Assembly (NCBI GenBank): GCA_024998625.1
Contig: JACOEL010000004.1
Location: forward strand, 124,001 to 188,000
Direction of reading: 5' to 3'
From: Nitrospira sp.
GTDB lineage: Bacteria; Nitrospirota; Nitrospiria; Nitrospirales; Nitrospiraceae
DNA: 64,000 nt
Under the pieces are notes generated by a model. That model was not told where the DNA came from. It ran no database searches and saw only the letters and a list, made by a program, of their open reading frames with translations. Shown here piece by piece: positions 1 to 7,450 of the stretch (position 1 is the stretch's first letter; the number at the start of each line of letters is the position of its first letter). A program made the translations under genes and the position numbers.

Positions 1-112
1 TCTCGGAAGTCACCGCAGTCAGTTGAACGTTGGGGTGTTGCGACAGCAGCCGCAGCAACTCCGCTCCGGTGTATCCACTGCCCCCTGCCACTGCTACTTG
101 TACCGACGTCAT
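1..112 (-). CDS. argC: N-acetyl-gamma-glutamyl-phosphate reductase, N-terminal fragment (cut by window edge)
   Basis: ArgC catalyses the NADPH-dependent reduction of N-acetylglutamyl phosphate in arginine synthesis. Only the first 37 codons are present, read leftwards from an ATG at 112. The translation begins [20 protein letters not shown]. The GxSGYTGxEL dinucleotide-binding start is the family signature. The gene lies downstream of the rplM-rpsI terminator on the same strand, so it may have its own promoter in the roughly 55-base gap. Assignment rests on the N-terminal motif alone, but that motif is very characteristic. Confidence 0.85.
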   Translation of the reverse strand, partial: MTSVQVAVAGGSGYTGAELLRLLSQHPNVQLTAVTSE

Positions 113-159
113 GTCACGCCTCCCGGCCTATCGCGAGTTGTTGCTCAATCAGTTGATCG

Positions 160-199
160 CACCCATAAAAAAAGGGAAGGCTGCGGAGCCTTCCCTTTT
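160..199 (-). terminator. Intrinsic terminator of the rplM-rpsI operon
   Basis: A 13-base-pair perfect stem (AAAAGGGAAGGCT and its complement, 170-182 and 187-199) with a 4-base loop ends, on the minus strand, in a run of seven T. It starts 25 bases past the rpsI stop, the classic rho-independent arrangement. Confidence 0.9.
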
Positions 200-224
200 G
201 ACACCCTGTCGCTCCAGTTTCTCT

Positions 225-617
225 TTATCGCTTGGAGTATTGGAAGCGCTTTCTGGCGCCCTTCTGTCCGTACTTCTTGCGCTCTTTCACGCGGGAGTCA
301 CGGGTCAGAAGGCCTTCCTTCTTGAGTGGGCTACGAAAGGCTGCGCTCATGATGACCAGCGCCTTCGAGATGGCATGCCGTAGTGCTCCGGCCTGGCCCG
401 CAGGGCCGCCACCATACACGGTCGCCCGGACGGAATATTTGCCGGCTACGCCGGCCAGCTCAAACGGAAATTGAATCACGTTCCGTAGCGTCGGGCGGGG
501 AAACGCCTTTTCCAGCGGCTTCTCATTGACGACGATGTCGCCAGCGGCGGCGGTCACCCATGCACGAGCGATCGCGCTCTTTCTCTTCCCAGTTGCATAC
601 TGCGTAATTGCTGCCAT
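225..617 (-). CDS. rpsI: 30S ribosomal protein S9
   Basis: 130-residue S9, which contacts the P-site tRNA through its C-terminal tail in the small subunit. The N-terminal block YATGKRKSAIARAW, the central block YGGGPAGQAGALRHAISKAL and the basic tail ending KRFQYSKR are all family hallmarks, and the length is normal. The gene is 42 bases downstream of rplM on the same strand, the nearly universal L13-S9 pair, and is followed by a strong terminator. Start is the ATG at 617, preceded by a GGAGG-like site. Confidence 0.97.
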   Translation of the reverse strand: MAAITQYATGKRKSAIARAWVTAAAGDIVVNEKPLEKAFPRPTLRNVIQFPFELAGVAGKYSVRATVYGGGPAGQAGALRHAISKALVIMSAAFRSPLKKEGLLTRDSRVKERKKYGQKGARKRFQYSKR

Positions 618-659
618 ATCAGGCGGCCTCCTTCACAGATCGAATTCGAACAATAATGA

Positions 660-1091
660 TCACAGCGAAAGTGATTCCAGTTGCTGCGCGTGATGTGGAT
701 GGGTTGAACCTGCGTAGACGCGCAGTTTTTTAGCCATCTGATTCCCGAGGGGGTTCTTGGGCAACATGCCTTCGATGGCGCGCGTCAAGAGCTTCGTCGG
801 GTCTTTCTTGTGGATATGTTCGGCAGTGAGGGTCTTGAGTCCGCCTGGATATCCTGTGTGATACGAATAGGTCTTGTCTTCCATCTTGTTGCCGGTCAAC
901 CGGATCTTTTCCGCATTGACGATGACAACATGGTCGCCCGTATCCACATGGGGGGTAAACGTCGGTTTATGTTTGCCTCGAAGCAAGGTGGCCACCTTCG
1001 CCGCTAGACGACCGAGCGTCTTGCCGTCGGCATCCACCAAGAACCATTTCCGTTTCACATCAGCTGGCTTCTCAAGATACGTTTTTGTCAT
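660..1091 (-). CDS. rplM: 50S ribosomal protein L13
   Basis: Large-subunit protein L13, 143 residues from the chosen ATG at 1091 ([12 protein letters not shown]). An in-frame ATG nine bases upstream (1100) would lie only 3 bases from the AGGAG ribosome site, so the internal start is favoured but not proven. Family features visible are [18 protein letters not shown] near the N terminus, the [12 protein letters not shown] block and [20 protein letters not shown] near the C terminus. It forms the usual L13-S9 operon with rpsI and lies 50 bases downstream of a DUF151 gene on the same strand, so the four genes may be co-transcribed. Confidence 0.96.
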   Translation of the reverse strand: MTKTYLEKPADVKRKWFLVDADGKTLGRLAAKVATLLRGKHKPTFTPHVDTGDHVVIVNAEKIRLTGNKMEDKTYSYHTGYPGGLKTLTAEHIHKKDPTKLLTRAIEGMLPKNPLGNQMAKKLRVYAGSTHPHHAQQLESLSL

Positions 1092-1141
1092 GGTCTCCAT
1101 CTACTCCTGCACGAAAGGATTCTAATGTGAGGTATCAGGCC

Positions 1142-1630
1142 TCACGCCTGTTGGGGTTCGATATTCTTAGTGTCGAGTTTATTGATCCAAGCATCCAGGT
1201 GAACGGCCGTACGTCGGTTCAGCACATCTCGTGTGGCATAGATCGGGCAGTCCGCGCGAAGTGCGAGGGCGATCGCGTCGCTTGGTCTGGCATCCAGGGT
1301 ACGGTGCACGCCCTTCGAGGCAAAGGCCACGCTGGCGTAATAGGTGCTGCCTTTCACATCCGTGATCATAACCCGTTCAATTCGTACGCCAAGATGATCC
1401 GCAAAGCTTCGAATGAGGTCGTGGCTCATAGGGCGGGGAGTCACCACGCGTTCCATAGCAAGACGAATTGCGTTACCTTCCGCAGATCCAACCCAGATCG
1501 GCAGCGTCACGCTGGCGTCATCATTTTTCAGTACGACGATGCGGGTATCGGTGTTGCCGTCGTCCAGCACCTGCTTAACGGTCAGAGCGACGAGCTCCGA
1601 GGGTTCATTCTGCTGCTTCGCCGAGTCCAT
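1142..1630 (-). CDS. DUF151 / bifunctional nuclease-type protein, copy 2
   Basis: 162-residue member of the DUF151 (BFN domain) family. Plant and Thermotoga members have been linked to nuclease activity, but the role in most bacteria is unproven. Diagnostic blocks are LPIWVGSAEGNAIRLAME, PRPMSHDLIRS, VMITDVKGSTYYA and LDARPSDAIALALR. The gene begins 3 bases after the stop of a second DUF151 gene upstream, so the two are translationally coupled paralogues. rplM follows 50 bases downstream on the same strand. The two copies differ mostly in their termini: this one has an acidic, glutamine-rich start and a short C-terminal tail ending EPQQA. Confidence 0.88.
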   Translation of the reverse strand: MDSAKQQNEPSELVALTVKQVLDDGNTDTRIVVLKNDDASVTLPIWVGSAEGNAIRLAMERVVTPRPMSHDLIRSFADHLGVRIERVMITDVKGSTYYASVAFASKGVHRTLDARPSDAIALALRADCPIYATRDVLNRRTAVHLDAWINKLDTKNIEPQQA

Positions 1631-1633
1631 GAA

Positions 1634-2089
1634 CTAGGTATCCAGTTTCCCGAAATCTTCCGGCTTCAAATTTTCAAGCCACTGTTCAAGTTCTTCGGAT
1701 GACTGTTTCTTAATGACCTTCTCGCTGGCAAAAATCGGCGCGCTGGTTCGTAGCGCCAGCGCGATGGCGTCACTGGGACGAGAATCGACCGTATATTCAG
1801 AGTCTTCGTACATCAGGTGAATCGTGGCGAAATAGGTGTTCTCGTTCAAATCTGTTATCACCACACTGATAATCTTCGCATCGAACGTTTCCAGGAACGA
1901 CTTCATTAAGTCGTGGGTCATGGGACGTGGCGCGGTGACGCTCTCCAGCGCAAGGCCGATGGCGCTGGCTTCTGATTTTCCGACCCAGATCGGGAGCATG
2001 TCTGAATTCTCTTCGTCCCGCAACACCACTATATAGGCGTTGTTGTAGGGGTCGAAGATCAGACCCTTTACCCGCATTTGTGTAATCAC
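1634..2089 (-). CDS. DUF151 / bifunctional nuclease-type protein, copy 1
   Basis: DUF151 family protein of about 151 residues. Conserved blocks are MRVKGLIFDPYNNAYIVVLR, LPIWVGKSEASAIGLALE, PRPMTHDLMKS and VDSRPSDAIALALR. I chose the GTG at 2089 because AAGGA lies 10 bases upstream and family members normally begin just before MRVKG. An in-frame TTG at 2131 and ATG at 2077 are alternatives. It is the first of two tandem DUF151 genes and may be the promoter-proximal gene of the DUF151-DUF151-rplM-rpsI group. Confidence 0.86.
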   Translation of the reverse strand: MITQMRVKGLIFDPYNNAYIVVLRDEENSDMLPIWVGKSEASAIGLALESVTAPRPMTHDLMKSFLETFDAKIISVVITDLNENTYFATIHLMYEDSEYTVDSRPSDAIALALRTSAPIFASEKVIKKQSSEELEQWLENLKPEDFGKLDT

Positions 2090-2260
2090 GGCGGGATTAT
2101 CCTTCCCGATGTCAGCAAAAAACCTCAACAATAGGGGACTCTAGCACTTCCGAAATCAGAGTGTCAATGAATTCGATCGGGCGCGGATGACGAGAGCGCG
2201 GACGGTTCTCCCCTCCTGAGGCCTCAATGTTTGATCGGACCTCAGGCGAGTGACGAACAG

Positions 2261-2282
2261 GCACCGTTTATATAAACGGTGC
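2261..2282. repeat. 22-base perfect palindrome between YggX-like and DUF151 genes
   Basis: The arms GCACCGTTTAT and ATAAACGGTGC form an uninterrupted 22-base palindrome. Outer CAGGC/GCCTG flanks extend it imperfectly. It lies 35 bases past the YggX-like stop and about 170 bases ahead of the DUF151 start, so it could be a U-poor terminator or a dimeric repressor site. Confidence 0.7.
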
Positions 2283-2317
2283 TGCCTGACACCACGGTTA
2301 GATTGGATGTCGTAACC

Positions 2318-2599
2318 TCAAGAGCCGGCTGGACGAAAGTTTTGATCCAGTTTGGACGTGTCGGTTTGTTCGCCCAGTTTGAGGAACGCCTTCATTTGCT
2401 TTTTAACAAGTTCGCGGCCGCTCTCGTCGCCGAGATTGACTTGATACTCGTTGATCACCATGACCCGCATCCCTTCCCACTTTTTCCAGCAGGGCTTGCA
2501 GACCTTCGCTTTGATTTCGGCTTCGAGCTTTCCAAGGAACAACATATCGGTGATCGCTTCGCCTGCTTGTCCGCAGGTGACACATTGCACATCTGCCAT
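2318..2599 (-). CDS. YggX-like Fe(2+)-trafficking / oxidative damage protection protein with added CxxC motifs
   Basis: 93 residues from the ATG at 2599, which has a GGAGGAG ribosome site 4-5 bases ahead. From about residue 33 it follows the YggX pattern: a helix with KPCWKKW, then MRVMVINEYQVNLGD and a K/E-rich helix ending KQMKAFLKL. YggX proteins are associated with protecting labile Fe-S clusters. Unlike the Escherichia coli protein, this one carries two cysteine pairs, CVTCG at the N terminus and VCKPC in the middle, that could bind metal. The gene stands alone on the minus strand upstream of the DUF151 genes. A minus-strand TAGAAT near 2653-2658 is a possible -10 box. Confidence 0.72.
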   Translation of the reverse strand: MADVQCVTCGQAGEAITDMLFLGKLEAEIKAKVCKPCWKKWEGMRVMVINEYQVNLGDESGRELVKKQMKAFLKLGEQTDTSKLDQNFRPAGS

Positions 2600-2697
2600 A
2601 GTCTCCTCCTCAATCGGCCTGGTCTTCACTCGTCAGTTGTCAGTCGCACGGCATTCTAGCATTCGCATGCAGCAGAAAAAAGAGTGCGCCGTGCCGA

Positions 2698-2726
2698 TTG
2701 ACGCCTACGCAGGATCATGTTAAAAA
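2698..2726 (+). promoter_or_regulatory. Putative sigma70 promoter for tRNA-Leu
   Basis: TTGACG (2698-2703), 17-base spacer, TAAAAA (2721-2726). It is about 55 bases ahead of the mature tRNA, allowing a processed leader. Confidence 0.45.
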
Positions 2727-2784
2727 TGCGTCCCTTCAAAGAGCCGAGTTGCAAGCCAAGGAATTGACGTCGCATGACACACGT

Positions 2785-2871
2785 GCCCGGATGGCGGAAC
2801 TGGCAGACGCGCCGGACTCAAAATCCGGTTCTCGCAAGAGAGTGGGAGTTCGACCCTCCCTCTGGGCACCA
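2785..2871 (+). tRNA. tRNA-Leu(CAA)
   Basis: A class II tRNA with a long variable arm, decoding UUG. The acceptor stem pairs GCCCGGA with TCTGGGC. The anticodon stem CCGGA/TCCGG encloses the loop CTCAAAA with anticodon CAA. The T arm carries GTTCGA. The terminal ACCA is encoded (2868-2871). The length of 87 bases is normal for leucine tRNA. Confidence 0.96.
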
Positions 2872-2978
2872 TCATTTCGACTATTTCGACACCCCTTCCA
2901 TGGTCTCGACAACCACTGCGCGTATGCAGACATTGTCGTCTGGTGCTGGTGTGATGCGAATAAATAGACGAAGCTTTT

Positions 2979-3005
2979 CGACACAACACTATATAGTGGA
3001 TGTCG
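2979..3005. promoter_or_regulatory. Imperfect inverted repeat upstream of the secreted-protein promoter
   Basis: Outer arms CGACA/TGTCG and a 12-base perfect core CACTATATAGTG end about 15 bases before the -35 box at 3020. Position and symmetry suit an activator or repressor operator, but no known consensus is recognised. Confidence 0.5.
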
Positions 3006-3019
3006 TGGCTGAAAACATC

Positions 3020-3048
3020 TTGACATGATGTGGGTGTTAGCCTATAGT
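3020..3048 (+). promoter_or_regulatory. Near-consensus sigma70 promoter
   Basis: Perfect -35 TTGACA (3020-3025), 17-base spacer, -10 TATAGT (3043-3048). It drives the secreted protein at 3142 with a leader of about 85 bases. Confidence 0.82.
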
Positions 3049-3141
3049 TCGCCCGAATTTGCTTGGAACTACTATGGCCAGTTCAGTTTATTGCCGTTCA
3101 TCATCTCTCTTATCAATTCCAACTCACTAAGGAGGCAGCAC

Positions 3142-3924
3142 ATGCGTAACGTGTTGGCACTTGGGGCTGCGGTGCTTTTCATCAGCTCCGTTGGTGTTGC
3201 AGGCGCTCAGGAGCGTTTGCCACAGTCCTCGTCGGGATCAGGTTTCGGTGTCGGCACCGGAGTCGGCGATGTCTCGGGTAACTCCGGCCGTACGGCAGCG
3301 TTTGATCGAACCGCTTTCATGGACCGGCTTGGTCAGGCAGAAACCGTGTTTGGCCGCGTTCTCGCCGTTGATGTTCCTGGCCAAAAATTGCACCTGGAAA
3401 CAGGTGGAAGCTCGCACGACGAAGGTCGTGCTGGGACGGGCGCGATGTCCTCGTTAACGCTCTATCTTGATGGACAAACCAACATGGACCAGATTAGAGT
3501 GCTGAACGCCGGTGATGACATTTCCGTCCAAGTCGTAGAGCCGCCAAATGCGAGAGCGGAGCAGGGAGTCTACGGAACCGGGCGCAAGCTCGTCCGTGAG
3601 GTGTACTTATTCCGTGGTAACGAAAAACTGGCGGGTTTCGGTGGTCTCGGACAGCGTCCGGCCCCGACGACCGAGCGTGGAATTGAGACGTCTTCCGGCA
3701 CCGTTACCGGTGGATTGGTTGGCGGAGTGTTTCCCGGAACGGTTACGACGGGTGTGGTTACCACCAGTGTCGGTGAATTTACCGGACAGGCACCTTGCTG
3801 GAATTGCGAACCGCAGCCAGGATGGGGCTACCAGACTGTCGCTCCGGAAACCAAGGTGCAGAACAAGTCTGACTATGGGACCGATGTTGCCAAGCCAAAC
3901 CTGCAGAAGGGCTTGACCAACTAA
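3142..3924 (+). CDS. Secreted Gly/Thr-rich protein of unknown function
   Basis: 260 residues from an ATG with GGAGG seven bases ahead. Residues 1-23 form a signal peptide (MRN, hydrophobic core LALGAAVLFISS, then VAGAQ-E), so the mature protein is exported. The mature part starts with a Ser/Gly-rich stretch, contains a compact middle (about 60-170) with alternating hydrophobics that looks like a small beta domain, and ends with a Gly/Thr/Val-rich repeat-like tract (about 180-220) and two cysteines in APCWNCEPQ. I do not recognise a family. The strong promoter, upstream palindrome and tight terminator indicate a highly expressed monocistronic gene. Confidence 0.82.
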   Translation: MRNVLALGAAVLFISSVGVAGAQERLPQSSSGSGFGVGTGVGDVSGNSGRTAAFDRTAFMDRLGQAETVFGRVLAVDVPGQKLHLETGGSSHDEGRAGTGAMSSLTLYLDGQTNMDQIRVLNAGDDISVQVVEPPNARAEQGVYGTGRKLVREVYLFRGNEKLAGFGGLGQRPAPTTERGIETSSGTVTGGLVGGVFPGTVTTGVVTTSVGEFTGQAPCWNCEPQPGWGYQTVAPETKVQNKSDYGTDVAKPNLQKGLTN

Positions 3925-3953
3925 GACTTACGCCACGACAGTGGCAGGTGTTG

Positions 3954-3990
3954 AGCGGGGTGCTTCGGAAGAGGCACCCCGCTTTTATTT
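3954..3990 (+). terminator. Intrinsic terminator
   Basis: A 10-base-pair stem AGCGGGGTGC/GCACCCCGCT with a 10-base loop is followed by TTTATTTTG, 30 bases after the stop of the secreted-protein gene. Confidence 0.88.
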
Positions 3991-4016
3991 TGTTCGCACG
4001 ATTTCATGCTCTCCCG

Positions 4017-4045
4017 TTGCAACGCAACAGTTCGGTTGGTACCAT
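4017..4045 (+). promoter_or_regulatory. Possible sigma70 promoter for the TusA-like gene
   Basis: TTGCAA (4017-4022), 17-base spacer, TACCAT (4040-4045), four of six matches in each box, 28 bases ahead of the ATG at 4073. Confidence 0.35.
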
Positions 4046-4072
4046 CAGCCATCACGTCAATTGAGGATTTTC

Positions 4073-4333
4073 ATGTCTGAGGTGCCGGCTAGCGTACATG
4101 TACCCGATGAAGAGCTGGATCTTCGCGGAGTCATCTGCCCCTACAACTTCGTAAAGACGAAACTCAAGCTTGAGAGCATGGCTCCAGGGAAACTGCTGTT
4201 AGTCCATCTAGATGATGGTGATCCGATTCGAAATGTGCCTCGCAGTGTGAGCGACGACGGGCATGATGTGGTATCGCAGGAACGTGCCGATCAGTCTTAC
4301 CGCGTCATGATTCGTAAGCGCCTCGAAGAATAG
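4073..4333 (+). CDS. TusA-family sulfur-carrier-like protein
   Basis: 86 residues from an ATG preceded by TTGAGGA. The TusA fold signature is ELDLRGVICPYNFVKTKLKL near residues 19-38, where the cysteine of the CPxP motif would accept persulfide sulfur. Here the motif reads CPYN, so the usual final proline is replaced. The rest (APGKLLLVHLDDGDP, then a C-terminal strand SYRVMIRKR) is normal for the family. TusA proteins relay sulfur for tRNA thiolation or sulfur metabolism, but the partner is not evident here. The gene is isolated between a terminator and a convergent methylase gene. Confidence 0.82.
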   Translation: MSEVPASVHVPDEELDLRGVICPYNFVKTKLKLESMAPGKLLLVHLDDGDPIRNVPRSVSDDGHDVVSQERADQSYRVMIRKRLEE

Positions 4334-5086
4334 TCATCGCGACTGCTTCACGCTGGTCTTCCTCCTCAATCTGGCGCCTTCTACCACTAGAGCGACGTGT
4401 GACGCGTGTTCGGGGCACGGCTTGTTGGAGAGCAGCTGCTGAACTCGTCCTCGTAGGATCTTCTCCGTGCTCCGGGTCATGTCGATGGCCATCACGACCT
4501 TCCGGTTGCCTAGCGTCCGTTGCAGTAGAGTGAGAAACTGCCGGAGGCCCTGTGCCGGAGGGAAGAAAATCATCGTGCGTGGCTCGGATTGTAATAATTG
4601 AAGCCGGCCCGTGAGCGCTTTAACGCCACCGGTCCAACGCCCGTCAAAGACGAAGGCATTGCCGTCCATTCCGGCGAGGGCCGCTGCCGCCACCACAGCG
4701 GAGGCTCCGGGGATGACCTCGACGGAGATCTGCGCTTTCGATGCGGCTGTGATGAGCAATTGACCCGGATCGTAGACAACCGGCATTCCGCAATCCGACA
4801 CCAGTGCCACTCGACATCCCTGTCGCAAGCGATCCATCAATATTGGAACTTTGTCTGTGGCATTGTTCCGATCGTAGGTCGTGATCGTGGTATGGATTCC
4901 GTGGTGGGCCAGGAGGGCGCGCGTTGCCTGCGGATTTTTAGCGGCAATGAGGTCAACCCGCCGAAGAGTTGCGAGAGCTCGGATCGTCAGATCGTCAGGA
5001 TGTCCGATCGGCACGCCGACGATGAATAACGTTCCTGCCGGATGGGCAGATTGCGTGCGCTTTCCTTGACTCCGTTCTCGTCCCAT
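4334..5086 (-). CDS. Divergent RsmI-like tetrapyrrole-methylase-fold protein
   Basis: About 250 residues from the ATG at 5086. The order of blocks follows RsmI, the 16S rRNA cytidine 2'-O-methyltransferase: GTLFIVGVPIGHPDDLTIRA at the start, then VALVSDCGMPVVYDPG, and VEVIPGASAVVAAAALAG. However, the usual AEDTRxT block is AAKNPQAT, SDAGTP has become SDCGMP, and the protein is short. It is clearly homologous but may have drifted in substrate. The gene converges on the TusA-like gene, with no gap, and its start lies inside the promoter of the divergent heme operon, so the two may compete for transcription. Confidence 0.72.
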   Translation of the reverse strand: MGRERSQGKRTQSAHPAGTLFIVGVPIGHPDDLTIRALATLRRVDLIAAKNPQATRALLAHHGIHTTITTYDRNNATDKVPILMDRLRQGCRVALVSDCGMPVVYDPGQLLITAASKAQISVEVIPGASAVVAAAALAGMDGNAFVFDGRWTGGVKALTGRLQLLQSEPRTMIFFPPAQGLRQFLTLLQRTLGNRKVVMAIDMTRSTEKILRGRVQQLLSNKPCPEHASHVALVVEGARLRRKTSVKQSR

Positions 5087-5095
5087 CGATATAAT
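5066..5095 (+). promoter_or_regulatory. Sigma70 promoter of the heme biosynthesis operon
   Basis: TTGACT (5066-5071), 18-base spacer, perfect -10 TATAAT (5090-5095), with about 50 bases of leader before the first gene at 5151. It overlaps the start of the divergent RsmI-like gene. Confidence 0.75.
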
Positions 5096-5150
5096 TTCCA
5101 GTTGCCGGAAAAAGTGGCTTTGCGCTGAAATGTTGCGAGGATAGAGCACG

Positions 5151-5957
5151 ATGTCTTCGGTGTTTTTCATGCTCACGATGGGCCTGTATTTCGTGAGCAC
5201 GGTCTGCTACCTGGCTTATCTGCTCCGGCGGGCGGAAACCCTGTCGAAGGTGTCCCTCGGGATCACGGCTGTCGGGTTTGCCACCCACACGGTGGCTTTG
5301 GTCGCCCGGATGACCGACACGGCTCAGGCTCAGCTACCGACATTTCACGAAGCCCTGTCGTTTTTCTCCTGGATGCTGATTCTCGTGTTTCTCGCCGTCG
5401 AATTTCGCCGCCAGTTGCATGTCCTTGGTTCCTTCATCGTACCACTGGCGCTCGTGTCGTTGGTCACTGCTGCGGCGTTCCGTTCCGACGAGGCGTCCAG
5501 TCTTCAGCCGGTCTTCAAAACGCTGTGGGTTCATGTCACCCTCAGTATGCTGGGTACGGTCGGCTTTGCCGTCGCATTCGTCGCCGGGGTGATGTATCTC
5601 ATTCAGGACGGTCTTCTCAAGTCGAAGCGCTTCAACGTGCTTTACGCAAAACTGCCTGCGCTGGATTATCTCGATCACTTGAACCAGCAGTCAATTGTCA
5701 TGGGGTTTCCACTCCTGACGCTCGGGATCATCAGCGGCGCTTTCTCGGCGGAGATCGTCCGTGGCACCTATGTGAGCTGGAACCCGGAACAGACATGGGC
5801 CATGGTGACCTGGGGCTTCTACTTTGCCGTCCTGGTCGGGCGTTTGACCATCGGATGGCGGGCCAAACGAGCCGCGTATCTGACGATCATCGGGTTTGCC
5901 GGCGTCATTCTGACCCTGATCGGTGTCGTCATGAAAAGTCACGGGTCGGTGTCCTGA
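5151..5957 (+). CDS. CcsA/HemX-like cytochrome c assembly membrane protein
   Basis: 268 residues with about eight hydrophobic segments, beginning MSSVFFMLTMGLYFVSTVCY and ending LTIIGFAGVILTLIGVVM. It belongs to the cytochrome_C_asm family, whose CcsA/CcmC members handle heme for cytochrome c maturation, while HemX members sit beside hemA and affect glutamyl-tRNA reductase. The tryptophan-bearing loop YVSWNPEQTWAMVTW (about 205-220) matches the heme-binding WxWDPxETW region in reduced form. A conserved H in THTVAL and one in HVTLSM could be heme ligands. The gene is 1 base upstream of hemA, which supports the HemX role, but a c-type assembly function is not excluded. Confidence 0.8.
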   Translation: MSSVFFMLTMGLYFVSTVCYLAYLLRRAETLSKVSLGITAVGFATHTVALVARMTDTAQAQLPTFHEALSFFSWMLILVFLAVEFRRQLHVLGSFIVPLALVSLVTAAAFRSDEASSLQPVFKTLWVHVTLSMLGTVGFAVAFVAGVMYLIQDGLLKSKRFNVLYAKLPALDYLDHLNQQSIVMGFPLLTLGIISGAFSAEIVRGTYVSWNPEQTWAMVTWGFYFAVLVGRLTIGWRAKRAAYLTIIGFAGVILTLIGVVMKSHGSVS

Positions 5958-5958
5958 C

Positions 5959-7365
5959 ATGCATGTCATTGTTGTTGGGCTCAGCCATAAGACTGCCCCG
6001 GTCGAGATCCGCGAGAAACTCGCCGTGCCTGAAAGCCGACTCAGAGAAGCCCTCAGTCGCCTCTGTTCTTATCCCGGTGTGCGCGAAGGGCTGTTACTCT
6101 CGACGTGCAACCGGGTGGAGGTCTACGCGGTCGTTGAAGAGTTGGAAGCCGGGTATGGTCGCGTGCAGGAATTCCTGGCCGACACCCATCTCTCCCTTTC
6201 CTCCGAACATCTGACGCCTCATCTCTATTGGCACGCCGGCGACCGCGCCATCGGTCATCTGTTCCGTGTGGCCTCCAGTCTCGATTCGATGATCGTCGGT
6301 GAATCTCAGATCCTCGGACAAATCAAGGATGCGTTCGAAGTCGCGTTGACGCATAAAGCCTCCGGCCTGTTGCTGAATAAGATCGTCAAGAAGGCCATTT
6401 CGGTGGCCAAACGCGTGCGCACCGAAACCAAGATCGCCGAGACGGCCGTGTCGGTCAGTTATGCGGCGGTGGAGTTGGCTAAGAAGATCTTTTCAAACCT
6501 GACCGAGAAGACGGTGTTGCTGATCGGGGCCGGGGAAATGGCCAAGCTGGCGGCGCGGCACCTGATCGCCAACGGCGTGCGCCAGGTGCGCATTACCACG
6601 CGCAACTTCCAGCATGGGTTGGAATTGGCTCAGCGGTTCAACGGTACAGCCGTGCCGTTTGAGGACTACAAGACGGAACTGGCCGGGGCCGATATTGTGC
6701 TGGTGTCTACCGGGGCCTCGCATTACCTGGTGACGGCCGAGGATGTACAGCGTGCCATGCGCCAGCGGATGAGTCGGCCCATGTTCTTGATCGATATTTC
6801 CGTGCCCCGCAATATCGACCCGGCGGTTCGGCCCATCGATGATGCGTTCCTGTTCGATATCGACGACCTGCACATGCGAGTGGAGCAAAACCGTGAAGAC
6901 CGTCTGCGGGAAGCGGCGAAGGCCGAGCAAATGGTCGTTGAAGAAGTCGCGGTGCTGGGGCAATGGCTACAGTCACTGGAGGTGACGCCGACGATCGTGG
7001 CGCTTCGCAGCCGGACCGAAGAACTCAAACGGCGGGAAGTCGATAAGATTCTGGCGCGGCTGGCGCATCTGTCATCCGAGGATCGAGGCGCGGTGGAAGC
7101 CTTGGCGTCCGCCATCGTCAATAAGATGGTCCATGGCACGATGGTGACGTTGAAAGCTGAGGCCAAGTCCTCGAGCGGCGCGGCGTATGTCGACGCAGCC
7201 CGCCGGTTTTTCAATCTGGAAGAGACGCCCGCCGGTTATCCGCCCGGGCAAGTCGACCTCTCAGAGCTTCCGGACGAGAACATCGCCGGGAACGCAGTTG
7301 GTCGCCTGCCCGAGGCGTCACTGGTCCAGCACACGAGCAAGGAGCAAGGCCGGCGGGTGAGCTAA
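5959..7365 (+). CDS. hemA: Glutamyl-tRNA reductase
   Basis: 468 residues. It reduces glutamyl-tRNA(Glu) to glutamate-1-semialdehyde, the first committed step of the C5 heme pathway. The start MHVIVVGLSHKTAPVEIREK and the STCNR motif with catalytic Cys50 are visible, followed by GHLFRVASSLDSMIVGESQI, an NADPH-binding VLLIGAGEMA (about 184-193) and a helical dimerisation tail. The C terminus (about 420-468) is an extra proline-rich extension without evident function. It starts 1 base after the HemX-like gene and is followed, after 85 bases, by hemC. Confidence 0.97.
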   Translation: MHVIVVGLSHKTAPVEIREKLAVPESRLREALSRLCSYPGVREGLLLSTCNRVEVYAVVEELEAGYGRVQEFLADTHLSLSSEHLTPHLYWHAGDRAIGHLFRVASSLDSMIVGESQILGQIKDAFEVALTHKASGLLLNKIVKKAISVAKRVRTETKIAETAVSVSYAAVELAKKIFSNLTEKTVLLIGAGEMAKLAARHLIANGVRQVRITTRNFQHGLELAQRFNGTAVPFEDYKTELAGADIVLVSTGASHYLVTAEDVQRAMRQRMSRPMFLIDISVPRNIDPAVRPIDDAFLFDIDDLHMRVEQNREDRLREAAKAEQMVVEEVAVLGQWLQSLEVTPTIVALRSRTEELKRREVDKILARLAHLSSEDRGAVEALASAIVNKMVHGTMVTLKAEAKSSSGAAYVDAARRFFNLEETPAGYPPGQVDLSELPDENIAGNAVGRLPEASLVQHTSKEQGRRVS

Positions 7366-7450
7366 CACCGCCGCTCAGAAATTTCATGATCAGATTCGCT
7401 TCCACATGTGACCGGGCATCCGTGGCGGTTCGAGCGAGTGACGGCCACTC

